Source: Chloroflexi bacterium HGW-Chloroflexi-6 (GTDB lineage Bacteria > Chloroflexota > Anaerolineae > Anaerolineales > Villigracilaceae). From it: a stretch of DNA of 64,000 nucleotides. Positions 54,611 through 63,688 of this stretch are shown in pieces. The DNA is taken from positions 62,001-126,000 of the forward strand of contig PHBU01000009.1 of assembly GCA_002840685.1 (NCBI GenBank), read 5' to 3'. The notes below the pieces were generated by a model, which made no database searches, had not been told where the DNA came from, and worked only from the letters and a program-made list of their open reading frames with translations. How positions within the stretch are numbered: the first letter of the stretch is position 1; the number at the start of each line of letters is the position of its first letter. The translations under genes and the position numbers were made by a program.

Positions 54611-56875
54611 ATGGATGACCGTATGCCTTTGACTGAACCCGACCCACGATTATTGGATGCCCTTGCCAGCCTGAACCAGATTGGCGAGGCGATGAATCAT
54701 ATCGGGCAGAATGGCGCTGTCAGCGTCGAGGTAGCGCTTAAAATGATCGTTGAAAGCGCCACCCGGGTTGTTCCGGGCGCCTCGGCGGTTATCTACAGCT
54801 ACGATTCCCGCATCGGAGAGTTCAACCCGGATTCGCGCGTTTCAGCCGGGGAGTGGGACCAATCTACGACCGGCGACCAGCCCCGCCCTGCGGGGTTGGG
54901 GATGCAAGCCATTCGTCAGCGCCGCCGGGTGCTTTCGCAGGAAGATATCGGGGCCGCGATTCACCCCGTCCGTGCGCAGGCAGGCGCAAAGTCGATGTGC
55001 GTTTTTCCGCTGGTCGTGGCTGATGAGCCGGTCGGCGTCTTGTACGTTTACCTGCTCGACGAGCGCCCTTTCAGCCAGTTGGAACTCTTGATGCTCGATA
55101 ATTTCGTCAACCTGGCGGCCATGGCCATTTACCATGCCCACCACTTGGCGCGTATGCACAAAAACCTGGCCCGCAAGGAAGATGAACTCACTCGTCTGCG
55201 CCGCGCCGGGTTACTGATCTCATCCCGTTTGCGTTTGGAAGATACACTCAAGGCCATCCTGCAAATGGCGCTCGAGGTGACCGGGGCGCAGTATGGCATT
55301 TTTCGCTTGCTCGATCCGAGCGGCGAGTTCCTGAATATGCGCGCAATTGCCGGGGAGCACCTTGACCGTCCGATGATCGACGCCTTGCCGGTTAATGCCA
55401 ACAGTGTCATGTCCTGGGTGGCGCGTAACCGCCAGCCGATCTGTATTTCGGATCTGAACGAAGCCCCCTGGTCGCAGATCTATTATCCGCTCGATGCCGT
55501 TTTGCGGATGCGCTCCGAACTGGCTGTTCCGCTGATCGGGGCCAGCGGCAGGCTGGAGGGGGTGCTGAATCTCGAAAGTCCGGCAGTTGCCGCTTTTGGC
55601 GAAGATGACAGTCACTTGCTGCAGGCTCTGGCGACCCAGGCCGTCATCGCCATTCAGGAGGTACGCCTGCTGGATGCCTTGCAGGAAGTGGCGCGCCTGC
55701 TCTTGACGCAGCCCTATCACAAAGTTCTTAAGCATTTGGCCGAACTGGCCTGCAACCTGCTTGATGCTTCGGCCAGCTCGATCTGGTCGCTTAAAGGCGA
55801 CGAGCTGGTGCTGGATGTCTCCTCCGGAGGCTACCAGCACGGAGAGCGGATTCCGCTTAATGGCAGCCTGACTGGCGAGGTGGTGCGGAGCGGCCAACCG
55901 CTGGTGGCGCATGATCTGCGCGCCGATGCGCGTTTCCACCGCCCGGATCTGGCCCAGTCTCAGAATTGGTCGCGGGCGCTGATCGTCCCGCTTTTGCCGG
56001 GCGATGGTAAGCAGCCCCTGGGCGCGTTCAGCGTCTACAGTTCCACCGCGGCAACCGGTCACTTTGCCGAGTCTGAGTGGGATAAGAAGGTTTTGGTCTG
56101 TCTGGCCGATTATGCTGTTCTGGCTTACCAGAATGCCGCCCGCCAGGAAGCGCTGCTGGCTGCCCAGGAACAACGCTCGATCGCCGAAACCTTTGCGGCG
56201 GTGGGCGATATTACATCCAACCTGCTGCATCATTTGAACAATAAAGTTGGAACGATCCCGGTGCGCATTCAGGGCATCGAAGATAAATGCGAAGACGCGC
56301 TGGCGGCCAACCCGTATCTGGCGCATAATCTCGATGAGATCGAACGCTGTGCGGCTGAAGCCATGCAAAGCGTACGAGATAGTCTGATGCATCTGCGCCC
56401 GATCCGCATGGAGCCGGTTCTGGTTGCCCCGCGCATCCAGGATGCCATCCACGCTACCAAGTTGCCGCCCGGAATTTACGTTCACTACGAAGCGCTCGAG
56501 AACCTGCCGATGGTTATGGCGGGCGGAAGCACCCTATCGCTGCTATTCACCAACCTGCTCGAAAACGCCGCTGACGCCATGGACGGGCAGGGAAAGATCC
56601 AGATCAGCGGCAAATCGGATGATAAATGGGTTGAGATCAGCGTCAGCGATAATGGCCCGGGCATTCCGCCCCATTTGCATGAGCATATTTTTGAGTTGAA
56701 CTTCTCAGGACGAGGCGCATCGCGTCCCGGTAAACTGGGGTTTGGCCTGTGGTGGGTCAAAACCCTGATGACGCGCCTGGGAGGTTCAGTCATCGTCGAG
56801 AGCGATGGGCTGCATGGCACAACTTTCCGCCTGCGTCTGCCGCGCGCTGAGTCGAAAGAACGGAACGGACAATGA
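54611..56875 (+). CDS. GAF-domain sensor histidine kinase
   Basis: 754 aa, soluble. Three GAF domains (about 30-180, 205-355 and 370-515), with VFPLVVADEPVGVLYVY and AVPLIGASGRLEGVLNLESP. A His-phosphotransfer-like segment follows: ITSNLLHHLNNKVGTIPVR (about 535-553). The HATPase domain is at about 630-750, with LLFTNLLENAADAMDG, SDNGPGIPPHLHEHIFEL and GFGLWWVK. It overlaps the response regulator gene by 4 bases and surely pairs with it. GAF ligands unknown. Confidence 0.85.
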   Translation: MDDRMPLTEPDPRLLDALASLNQIGEAMNHIGQNGAVSVEVALKMIVESATRVVPGASAVIYSYDSRIGEFNPDSRVSAGEWDQSTTGDQPRPAGLGMQAIRQRRRVLSQEDIGAAIHPVRAQAGAKSMCVFPLVVADEPVGVLYVYLLDERPFSQLELLMLDNFVNLAAMAIYHAHHLARMHKNLARKEDELTRLRRAGLLISSRLRLEDTLKAILQMALEVTGAQYGIFRLLDPSGEFLNMRAIAGEHLDRPMIDALPVNANSVMSWVARNRQPICISDLNEAPWSQIYYPLDAVLRMRSELAVPLIGASGRLEGVLNLESPAVAAFGEDDSHLLQALATQAVIAIQEVRLLDALQEVARLLLTQPYHKVLKHLAELACNLLDASASSIWSLKGDELVLDVSSGGYQHGERIPLNGSLTGEVVRSGQPLVAHDLRADARFHRPDLAQSQNWSRALIVPLLPGDGKQPLGAFSVYSSTAATGHFAESEWDKKVLVCLADYAVLAYQNAARQEALLAAQEQRSIAETFAAVGDITSNLLHHLNNKVGTIPVRIQGIEDKCEDALAANPYLAHNLDEIERCAAEAMQSVRDSLMHLRPIRMEPVLVAPRIQDAIHATKLPPGIYVHYEALENLPMVMAGGSTLSLLFTNLLENAADAMDGQGKIQISGKSDDKWVEISVSDNGPGIPPHLHEHIFELNFSGRGASRPGKLGFGLWWVKTLMTRLGGSVIVESDGLHGTTFRLRLPRAESKERNGQ

Positions 56876-57990
56876 GCATTTCATCCCTGCGAGTCCTGGT
56901 GGTTGAAGACGACCGTTCCTGGCAATCGATCCTGACCGAATTACTGACCGATGCCGGGCTGACCGTTGATCTGGCCGGCAACCTGGATGAGGCCAACCGT
57001 TTGCTCAAGGAAAAGTCGCACCGTTTGGCGGTGGTCGATCTATCGCTGGCCGGCAGCGACCATCGCAATCACGATGGCCTGCGGATACTCGAAGCCATTC
57101 GCCGCCACGACCCATCCTGTCGCACAATTTTGTTAACCGGTTATGCCACGGTCGAATTGGCGGTCAGCGTTTTAACTGAATATGGCGCATTTACGTTTTT
57201 GCGCAAGGAAAACTTCCATCGCGCTCAATTTCGCGAATTGATCCAGCGCATTCTGGCGAGCGCGCCGCTCTCACCGGCATACGATGAGAAAATAACCCTG
57301 CCAACCGTTGTCCGCGAAGGAAAGCCGCCCAGTGCAGCCTCGCCGAGTGCCACCCGCGCCCTGTTGGTGGAAGATGATGCTGGTTGGCGCGGAATCCTGT
57401 CTGAAATCCTGGGTGATATGGGCTACCAGGTGCGGCTTTGCAACAGTTTTGGCGAGGCAACCGGTTGCCTGCGGCGTGACAAGTATCATCTTGCGGTGGT
57501 AGACCTATCGCTGACGGGATCCAACCTGCGCGATATTTTTCACGTTGAAGAATCGCTTGAGGGTTACCAGCTGCTTGCCAGTACCAAGACCGCCAACATC
57601 CCAACCATTGTGGTCAGCGGGGTTGCCTCGATCGATGAGATCCAGCGCGCTTACGATCAGCAGGCGATCGTGGCTTATCTCGAAAAACAAACGTTTGACC
57701 GGGCTGCCTTCCGCCGCGCGGTGGAAGAGGCTCGCCGCACACGCGGCGTTTCATCCGAATTGGATATCCTTACAGACCGTGAGCGCGAGGCGCTTGTGCT
57801 ATTGGCACAAGGTATGACCAACAAGGAAATTGCTGAAAGCCTGGTGATCACCACCAACACCGTTAAGCGCCATCTCAAGGCTATTTTTGAAAAACTCGAG
57901 GTTCACACCCGTTCTGCCGCCGCCGGGAAAGCGATTAGCGCCGGGGTGGTGGTGGAACGTCCGCTGCGTGAGGTTTCAGAAGAGGAGTAA
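56872..57990 (+). CDS. Response regulator with two receivers and LuxR-type HTH
   Basis: 372 aa. Receiver 1 (about 5-125) has VVEDDRSW, VVDLSLAGS and FLRKE. Receiver 2 (about 160-285) has LVEDDAGW, VVDLSLTGS and YLEKQ. Both keep the acidic pair, phospho-Asp and Lys and are clearly duplicated. The C-terminal LuxR/FixJ HTH reads LTDREREALVLLAQGMTNKEIAESL. The DNA-binding output suggests transcriptional control. Coupled to its kinase by ATGA overlap and to the TauE permease gene 2 nt downstream. Confidence 0.88.
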   Translation: MSISSLRVLVVEDDRSWQSILTELLTDAGLTVDLAGNLDEANRLLKEKSHRLAVVDLSLAGSDHRNHDGLRILEAIRRHDPSCRTILLTGYATVELAVSVLTEYGAFTFLRKENFHRAQFRELIQRILASAPLSPAYDEKITLPTVVREGKPPSAASPSATRALLVEDDAGWRGILSEILGDMGYQVRLCNSFGEATGCLRRDKYHLAVVDLSLTGSNLRDIFHVEESLEGYQLLASTKTANIPTIVVSGVASIDEIQRAYDQQAIVAYLEKQTFDRAAFRRAVEEARRTRGVSSELDILTDREREALVLLAQGMTNKEIAESLVITTNTVKRHLKAIFEKLEVHTRSAAAGKAISAGVVVERPLREVSEEE

Positions 57991-57992
57991 TT

Positions 57993-58739
57993 TTGCCCTA
58001 CCTGATTCATATTCTGGTATTGCTCATCGCATTCCTGTATGCCAGCGTCGGATTTGGCGGCGCGACCGGCTACCTGGCGGCGATGAGCTTTTTTAGTGTT
58101 TCGCCACAGGTGATGGCTACCGCAGCTCTGACGCTCAATATCATGGTTGCTGGTATTTCGTTTTCTTCTTTTTACCGCGCCGGGCATTTGCGCCGAGACC
58201 TGTTGTGGCCGTTTTTGGTTACATCTGTTCCGGCGGCGTTTTTCGGGGGTTATTTTAAGATCTCAGACCAAATTTATGCCATTTTGCTATATGCGGTGTT
58301 GACTTATGTAGCCTTCAGAATGCTGTTCGAGAAAATGCAGCCATCAGATGATATTCAGAATTTGCGCCCGGTCCCGCCTTTGTTGGCGATGGCGATCGGT
58401 TTGGGGATTGGTTTGCTGTCCGGGGTGGTGGGCATTGGCGGTGGGATTTTTCTCTCGCCGCTGATCTTGTTGGCGCACTGGGGAACATCCAAACAGGCTT
58501 CGGCCGTGGCGGCGGCCTTTATTGCGCTCAACTCTGTCAGCGGGCTGGTTGGGCGTATGATCGGCGGCACGTTTTTGTTGGATTGGTTCGGGTTATCCCT
58601 GATCCCGTTTGGGCTGGTTGGGGCGCTCCTCGGCAGCTATTGGGGCGCGCACCGTTTGAGCATTCCGGGGCTGCGGCGGGTGCTGGGATTTGTGATGATT
58701 TTTGCAGTTGCCAACTTTTGGTGGAATTTGTATAGATAA
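57993..58739 (+). CDS. TauE/SafE-family membrane permease
   Basis: 248 aa, about eight TM helices, with the family repeats ASVGFGGATGYLAAM and GLLSGVVGIGGGIFLSPLIL. The start is TTG 57993, placed 5 nt after AGAGGAG and 2 nt after the regulator stop. Family members export sulfite, sulfoacetate or similar anions. The two-component pair upstream may sense the same compound. Confidence 0.82.
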   Translation: MPYLIHILVLLIAFLYASVGFGGATGYLAAMSFFSVSPQVMATAALTLNIMVAGISFSSFYRAGHLRRDLLWPFLVTSVPAAFFGGYFKISDQIYAILLYAVLTYVAFRMLFEKMQPSDDIQNLRPVPPLLAMAIGLGIGLLSGVVGIGGGIFLSPLILLAHWGTSKQASAVAAAFIALNSVSGLVGRMIGGTFLLDWFGLSLIPFGLVGALLGSYWGAHRLSIPGLRRVLGFVMIFAVANFWWNLYR

Positions 58740-58742
58740 GTT

Positions 58743-58751
58743 TGGTATCAT
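58743..58751 (+). promoter_or_regulatory. Extended -10 promoter of the purine operon
   Basis: TGGTATCAT (58743-58751), directly after the TauE stop, 33 nt before ATG 58785. AAGGAT (58771-58776) is the SD. No PurR-type palindrome or guanine riboswitch is apparent in the short leader. Confidence 0.5.
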
Positions 58752-58784
58752 AGGGACGAAAATTTCTCTCAAGGATTTCCCCGA

Positions 58785-59858
58785 ATGAAGATCGGAATTT
58801 TAGGCGCAGGACAGTTGGGGCGGATGCTGGCTCTCGCGGGATACCCGCTGGGGATGCGTTTTCGCTTTTTTGACCCTACTCCCGATTCACCCGCCAACCT
58901 GCTGGCTGACCATCTGACTGCCGACTACGCTGACGAGCAGGCCCTGCGCCGTTTCGTGGACGGTCTCGATGTTGTCACCTATGAGTTCGAGAATGTCCCG
59001 GTCTTGGTGGCACGCTTTCTTGAGCAGTTTGTTCCGGTCTATCCGCCGCCGATTGCGCTGGAGAAAGCCCAGGATCGGTTAGTGGAGAAAACCTTTTTCT
59101 CCGATCTTGGCATCCCAACTCCTGCATTTACCTGTGAGCTTGACAAAGAACTTTCCGGCGTTGGGTTTCCGGCGGTGCTGAAAACGCGCCGGATGGGTTA
59201 TGACGGCAAGGGGCAGTTTGTGGTCCGCAGCCAGACCGATCTGGTGGGTGCGCTTGCGCAACTCGCCGGGCAGGATGTGATCCTCGAGCAGTTTATCCCG
59301 TTTGAGCGCGAGTTGTCGATCGTGTGCGCGCGCGGGCGGGATGGTGCTGTGGTTTTTTATCCGTTGGCCGAGAATACCCATCGCGATGGAATTTTGCGCC
59401 TGTCTATCGTCGACCCCGCGCGCATTGACCAGCGTTTGCAATCTCAGGCAGAGTCTTATGCGCGGGCGGTGCTGGATGCGCTGGATTATGTTGGGGTGCT
59501 GGCGATCGAGTTTTTTGAGATCGATGGTCGGTTGCTGGCCAATGAGATGGCGCCGCGCGTTCATAACAGTGGCCACTGGACGATGGATGGGGCGCTCACC
59601 TCGCAGTTTGAGAATCACATCCGGGCGGTCAGTTGTTTGCCGCTTGGGAGCACGAGTCCGCTCGGGGCGTGCGCAATGGTCAATTTGGTGGGCCAAATCC
59701 CCGCCGCAGCCTCCATCCTGAGCATTGAAGGCGCACACTTGCATTTGTACGACAAGGCTCCGCGCGCCGGGCGCAAGGTCGGGCATATCAATCTTGTTGC
59801 GGGTAGCCGAAAAATCCTGAACCAAAAAATTGGAGAAGTGCAAAAATATGTGGGATGA
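58785..59858 (+). CDS. purK: N5-carboxyaminoimidazole ribonucleotide synthase
   Basis: 357 aa ATP-grasp enzyme. ILGAGQLGRMLALAGYPLG, VTYEFENVP, KTRRMGYDGKGQFVV and NEMAPRVHNSGHWTMDGALTSQFE are PurK signatures. It carboxylates AIR with ATP and bicarbonate. A purE mutase is not next to it in this window. It overlaps purF by 11 bases. Confidence 0.92.
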   Translation: MKIGILGAGQLGRMLALAGYPLGMRFRFFDPTPDSPANLLADHLTADYADEQALRRFVDGLDVVTYEFENVPVLVARFLEQFVPVYPPPIALEKAQDRLVEKTFFSDLGIPTPAFTCELDKELSGVGFPAVLKTRRMGYDGKGQFVVRSQTDLVGALAQLAGQDVILEQFIPFERELSIVCARGRDGAVVFYPLAENTHRDGILRLSIVDPARIDQRLQSQAESYARAVLDALDYVGVLAIEFFEIDGRLLANEMAPRVHNSGHWTMDGALTSQFENHIRAVSCLPLGSTSPLGACAMVNLVGQIPAAASILSIEGAHLHLYDKAPRAGRKVGHINLVAGSRKILNQKIGEVQKYVG

Positions 59859-61293
59859 ATCCCCTAAGGAAGAGTGTGGCATTATTGGCGTTTTTGCGCC
59901 GCACGAAGACGTGGCGCGCATGACGTTTTTTGGCCTGTTTGCGCTCCAGCATCGCGGCCAGGAGGCGGCGGGCATGGCTGTCGCCGATGGTCAGGTTATT
60001 TCGGTCTATAAAAATGTCGGGCTGGTTTCGCATGTTTTTCGTCCCGGCACGCTGGAAGAGTTGAAGGGCCATTATGCCATCGGGCATACGCGCTATTCGA
60101 CAACCGGCTCTTCGCTGATGCGCAATGCTCAGCCATTCATGATTGAAACGATGAATGGTCCGCTGGCGCTGGCCCATAATGGTAACCTGGTCAATTCAGC
60201 CGAACTGCGCGATGAGATGCTGCATCAGGGGGTCGGTTTTTCATCCTCGTCTGACAGCGAAGTGATGACGATGATGCTGGCTCGGGACGCGGGCGCAACC
60301 TGGGAGGATCGCATCAAGGATGCGATGAAAAAGTGGATTGGGGCCTACTCGCTGGTGATCCTGTCACGCGACTGTGTCTATGCTGTCAGGGATCCCTGGG
60401 GCTTTCGCCCGCTGAGCGTGGGCATGCTTCCGAATGGGGGCTACGCCGTTGCATCTGAAACCGGGGCGCTGCGCACGCTGGGATGTGAAACCATTCGAGA
60501 TGTGAAACCCGGCGAGATCGTGACCCTCTCGGCGAATGCCCTGACCGTGACCCAGGCCTTGCCGCCTGTCAGCCCTTCAGCCAAATGCGTCTTTGAGTTT
60601 ATCTACTTTGCGCGCCCCGACCAAACCTGGGACGGAGTCAATGTTCACGCGGTGCGGCAGAGGCTGGGTGAAGAATTGGCTCGTGAGTTTGGGTTGCGCA
60701 TCGAAACAGAAAACCGCATTCGGGAGGATGGGATCGGAGATGTGGTCATCCCCGTGCCCGATTCGTCCACCCCGGCGGCGATCGGTTTTGCGCGTATCAG
60801 CGGCATCCCTTTTAACGATGGCTTTATCAAAAATCGCTATGTCGGGCGGACATTTATCGAGCCGACTGATTCCTTGCGTAAGCGTGGCGTGGCTTTGAAG
60901 TTCAATGTTATTGATGAAAATGTGCGCGATAAGCGAGTGGTTGTGATCGACGACTCGATCGTGCGTGGCAACACGACTGGCCCGTTGATCAAGCTGTTGC
61001 GGCAGTCTGGCGCGAAGGAAGTTCACATGTGCATTACCTGCCCGCCGATCACCCATCCGTGCTTTATGGGGGTTGATATGGGCCGTTTTGAAGATCTGAT
61101 CGCTCACAAACGCAGCGTGGATGAGATCTGCGAAAAAGTCGGGGCAGATTCGTTGACTTACCTGTCTGTGGATGGCATGATGCGCGCTGTCGGACGGGCA
61201 GATGGTTTCTGCCAGGCATGTTTTACCGGAAAATATCCGGTTCAGGTGGATTTGATGAGCGCCAAGACCGGTTTTGAGCGGGGAACGAAATAA
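59848..61293 (+). CDS. purF: Amidophosphoribosyltransferase
   Basis: 481 aa from ATG 59848; GGAG lies 12 nt upstream, and a TTG at 59830 is possible. A short propeptide MWDESPKEE precedes the catalytic Cys in CGIIGVFA, exposed after self-processing. HRGQEAAGM and GHTRYSTTG belong to the glutaminase domain. VVVIDDSIVRGNTTGPL is the PRPP loop. The cysteines in KCVFEFIYFARPD, CITCPP and CQACFTGKYPV fit the [4Fe-4S] type of PurF. First committed step of purine synthesis. Confidence 0.93.
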   Translation: MWDESPKEECGIIGVFAPHEDVARMTFFGLFALQHRGQEAAGMAVADGQVISVYKNVGLVSHVFRPGTLEELKGHYAIGHTRYSTTGSSLMRNAQPFMIETMNGPLALAHNGNLVNSAELRDEMLHQGVGFSSSSDSEVMTMMLARDAGATWEDRIKDAMKKWIGAYSLVILSRDCVYAVRDPWGFRPLSVGMLPNGGYAVASETGALRTLGCETIRDVKPGEIVTLSANALTVTQALPPVSPSAKCVFEFIYFARPDQTWDGVNVHAVRQRLGEELAREFGLRIETENRIREDGIGDVVIPVPDSSTPAAIGFARISGIPFNDGFIKNRYVGRTFIEPTDSLRKRGVALKFNVIDENVRDKRVVVIDDSIVRGNTTGPLIKLLRQSGAKEVHMCITCPPITHPCFMGVDMGRFEDLIAHKRSVDEICEKVGADSLTYLSVDGMMRAVGRADGFCQACFTGKYPVQVDLMSAKTGFERGTK

Positions 61294-61321
61294 ATGCAGA
61301 ATGCGGAAGGAAGATTGTAGA

Positions 61322-63604
61322 ATGAAGATTTTACTGATCGGCTCTGGCGGTCGTGAACATGCCCTGGCGTGGAAGTTGGCCCAGTCACCGAAACTGGAAA
61401 AATTGTATATTGCGCCAGGCAACCCCGGAACTGCGGACTGTGGCGAAAACGTTGTGATGGATGTCAGTGATCACGCAGCGGTCATCCTTTTTTGCCAGGA
61501 AAAGCAGGTTGATCTGGTACTGGTGGGACCTGAAGTGCCACTCGCGGAAGGGATCGCCGACGCTCTGGCAGATGCCGGCATCCGTTGTTTTGGACCACGA
61601 AAGGCGGCGGCGCAGATCGAGGCCTCCAAGGTTTTCTCAAAAAAATTTATGGCGCGCCACGACATCCCAACAGCGCGCTTCGCTACCTTCAGCAAGCTTG
61701 CGGATGCGCTGAAACATATTGATGCTGTGGATTATCCGCTGGTGATCAAGGCTTCCGGCCTGGCGGCGGGCAAAGGGGTTGTCTTGCCGGAAACGCTGGA
61801 CGAGGCAAAATCCGTTCTGGTGGAAATCCTCGAAAATGGTGCTTTCGGCGAAGCCGGCGCAGAAGTGGTTATTGAAGAACGCATGACCGGCCCGGAGGTT
61901 TCGCTGATGGCCTTCACGGATGGCAAAACGGTGATTCCGATGCTGGCCGCGCAGGATCACAAACGGATTTTCGATGGAGATCACGGCCCGAACACCGGTG
62001 GTATGGGTGCTTATGCTCCCGCCCCAATCTTTACCTCGGATTTGCTGGCGGAAACCCTGGAAAATATCCTGAAACCGGCAGTGAACGGTTTGTGGCTGGA
62101 AGGTACTCCGTTTGTCGGTGTGCTTTACGCCGGGCTGATGCTTACCCCGGACGGCGTCCGGGTGGTGGAGTTCAACTGTCGCTTTGGTGACCCCGAGTCG
62201 CAGGTTGTTCTTCCGCTGCTCGAAACGGATCTGGTTGAGATAGCGGATGCCTGTGTGAGTGGCAACCTGGCAGATACCGAAATCCGTTGGAAGACGGGTG
62301 CAGCCGTTTGTGTGGTGCTGGCCTCGAAAGGGTATCCGGGCAAGGTTGAGAGCGGGCAGTTGGCCACTATTGGCGGGCTACCGGAGAATTCCATCTGTTT
62401 CCATGCCGGGACGAAGGTCAACGCTGATGGATTACTGGCAACTTCGGGGGGGCGTGTGTTCGGCGCCACGGCCTGGGCGCAGGATTTGCCAGCCGCGGCA
62501 AAATCCGCTTATGGCGCGGTAGATAAGATCTATTTTGATGGCATGCAGTACAGGAAAGATATCGCTTCACGCGCTTTGAAGCCCACAACTGTCTCGGCTT
62601 ATGCCGCATCAGGCGTTTCGATCGACGCTGGTAATCGCACGGTTGAGCTCATGAAAGATGCTGTCAAAGCTACTTACACCCCGGCAGTTTTGGCAGGGAT
62701 CGGCTCTTTTGGTGGCTTGTATGACGCTTCTGTTTTGAAAGCAATGGACAACCCGGTGCTGGTCGCATCAACGGATGGCGTCGGGACCAAGGTTAAGCTG
62801 GCTGCGTCTGCGGGGCGTTATCGTAGTATTGGGCATGATATCGTCAACCACTGCATTGATGATATTCTCGTTCAGGGTGCGCGCCCGCTCTTTTTCATGG
62901 ACTATTTTGCCACATCCAAACTTAACCCTGAGCAGACCGCAGAAGTTGTGACCGGCATTGCCGAAGCCTGTAAAGAATCGGGGATGGCCTTGCTGGGCGG
63001 CGAAACGGCTGAAATGCCGGGTGTTTACGCTCCCGGCGAATTTGATGTGGCCGGGACGATCATCGGCGTGCTGGAGCGTGAGCGAATCCTGCCGCGCACA
63101 TCCGAACTCAAGGCCGGGGATGTGCTGATCGGCCTGCGCTCCAGTGGCCCGCACACCAACGGATTTTCGCTGATCCGCAAGGTATTTGCCGATACCCCGC
63201 TCGATACCGTTTTTCCCGAGCTGGGTTGCTCTCTGGCCGATGCCTTGCTCGCCCCTCACCGTTCTTATTTTAATATCTTGTATTCCGTGCTCGGCAATCC
63301 GCATGTCAAAGCCCTTGCCCACCTGACTGGCGGCGGATTTATCGAAAATATCCCCCGTATTCTGCCCGCCGAGCTGGATGCTGTCATCCGCCTTGGCTCC
63401 TGGCCTGTGCCTGCGCTTTGGAAGTTAACCCAGCAAAAAGGCAATATCGCTGCCGATGAAATGTACCGTGTTTTTAATATGGGCATCGGCATGGTTGTTA
63501 TTGTGGCTGAAGAATCTGTGGCGGAGATCCAAAAACTGATCCCGGAAGAAACCTTTGTCATCGGCGAACTGGCTGCGGGCAGCCACAAAACCCGTCTGAT
63601 CTGA
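61322..63604 (+). CDS. purD-purM: Bifunctional GAR synthetase / AIR synthetase (PurD-PurM fusion)
   Basis: 760 aa from ATG 61322, the start that gives MKILLIGSGGREHALAWKL; an upstream frame to 61274 adds 16 unlike residues. Residues 1-422 are PurD: GPEVPLAEG, KASGLAAGKGVV, PNTGGMGAYAPAP and VEFNCRFGDPESQ. Residues about 423-760 are PurM: ASTDGVGTKVKLA, CIDDILVQGARPLFFMDYFA, LLGGETAEMPGVY and SSGPHTNGFSLIR. Both appear complete. The same domain order is found in yeast Ade5,7 and animal GART. The reading frame is continuous, so this is a true fusion. Confidence 0.92.
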   Translation: MKILLIGSGGREHALAWKLAQSPKLEKLYIAPGNPGTADCGENVVMDVSDHAAVILFCQEKQVDLVLVGPEVPLAEGIADALADAGIRCFGPRKAAAQIEASKVFSKKFMARHDIPTARFATFSKLADALKHIDAVDYPLVIKASGLAAGKGVVLPETLDEAKSVLVEILENGAFGEAGAEVVIEERMTGPEVSLMAFTDGKTVIPMLAAQDHKRIFDGDHGPNTGGMGAYAPAPIFTSDLLAETLENILKPAVNGLWLEGTPFVGVLYAGLMLTPDGVRVVEFNCRFGDPESQVVLPLLETDLVEIADACVSGNLADTEIRWKTGAAVCVVLASKGYPGKVESGQLATIGGLPENSICFHAGTKVNADGLLATSGGRVFGATAWAQDLPAAAKSAYGAVDKIYFDGMQYRKDIASRALKPTTVSAYAASGVSIDAGNRTVELMKDAVKATYTPAVLAGIGSFGGLYDASVLKAMDNPVLVASTDGVGTKVKLAASAGRYRSIGHDIVNHCIDDILVQGARPLFFMDYFATSKLNPEQTAEVVTGIAEACKESGMALLGGETAEMPGVYAPGEFDVAGTIIGVLERERILPRTSELKAGDVLIGLRSSGPHTNGFSLIRKVFADTPLDTVFPELGCSLADALLAPHRSYFNILYSVLGNPHVKALAHLTGGGFIENIPRILPAELDAVIRLGSWPVPALWKLTQQKGNIAADEMYRVFNMGIGMVVIVAEESVAEIQKLIPEETFVIGELAAGSHKTRLI

Positions 63605-63688
63605 AATCCGGTTCTTTTCCGTTCATTCGTTATTCTGTTTCAAAATCCGTTCGCGCATCCGTTTGAGCTCACTGAAAGGAATCATCTT

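Noticed and set aside
55220-56485. 421-aa minus-strand open frame
   Set aside because: Opposite the GAF histidine kinase gene, whose plus-strand protein has conserved GAF and HATPase motifs.
58740-58784. Purine riboswitch upstream of purK
   Set aside because: The leader is about 27 nt from the predicted start, too short for a purine aptamer, and no aptamer core is seen.
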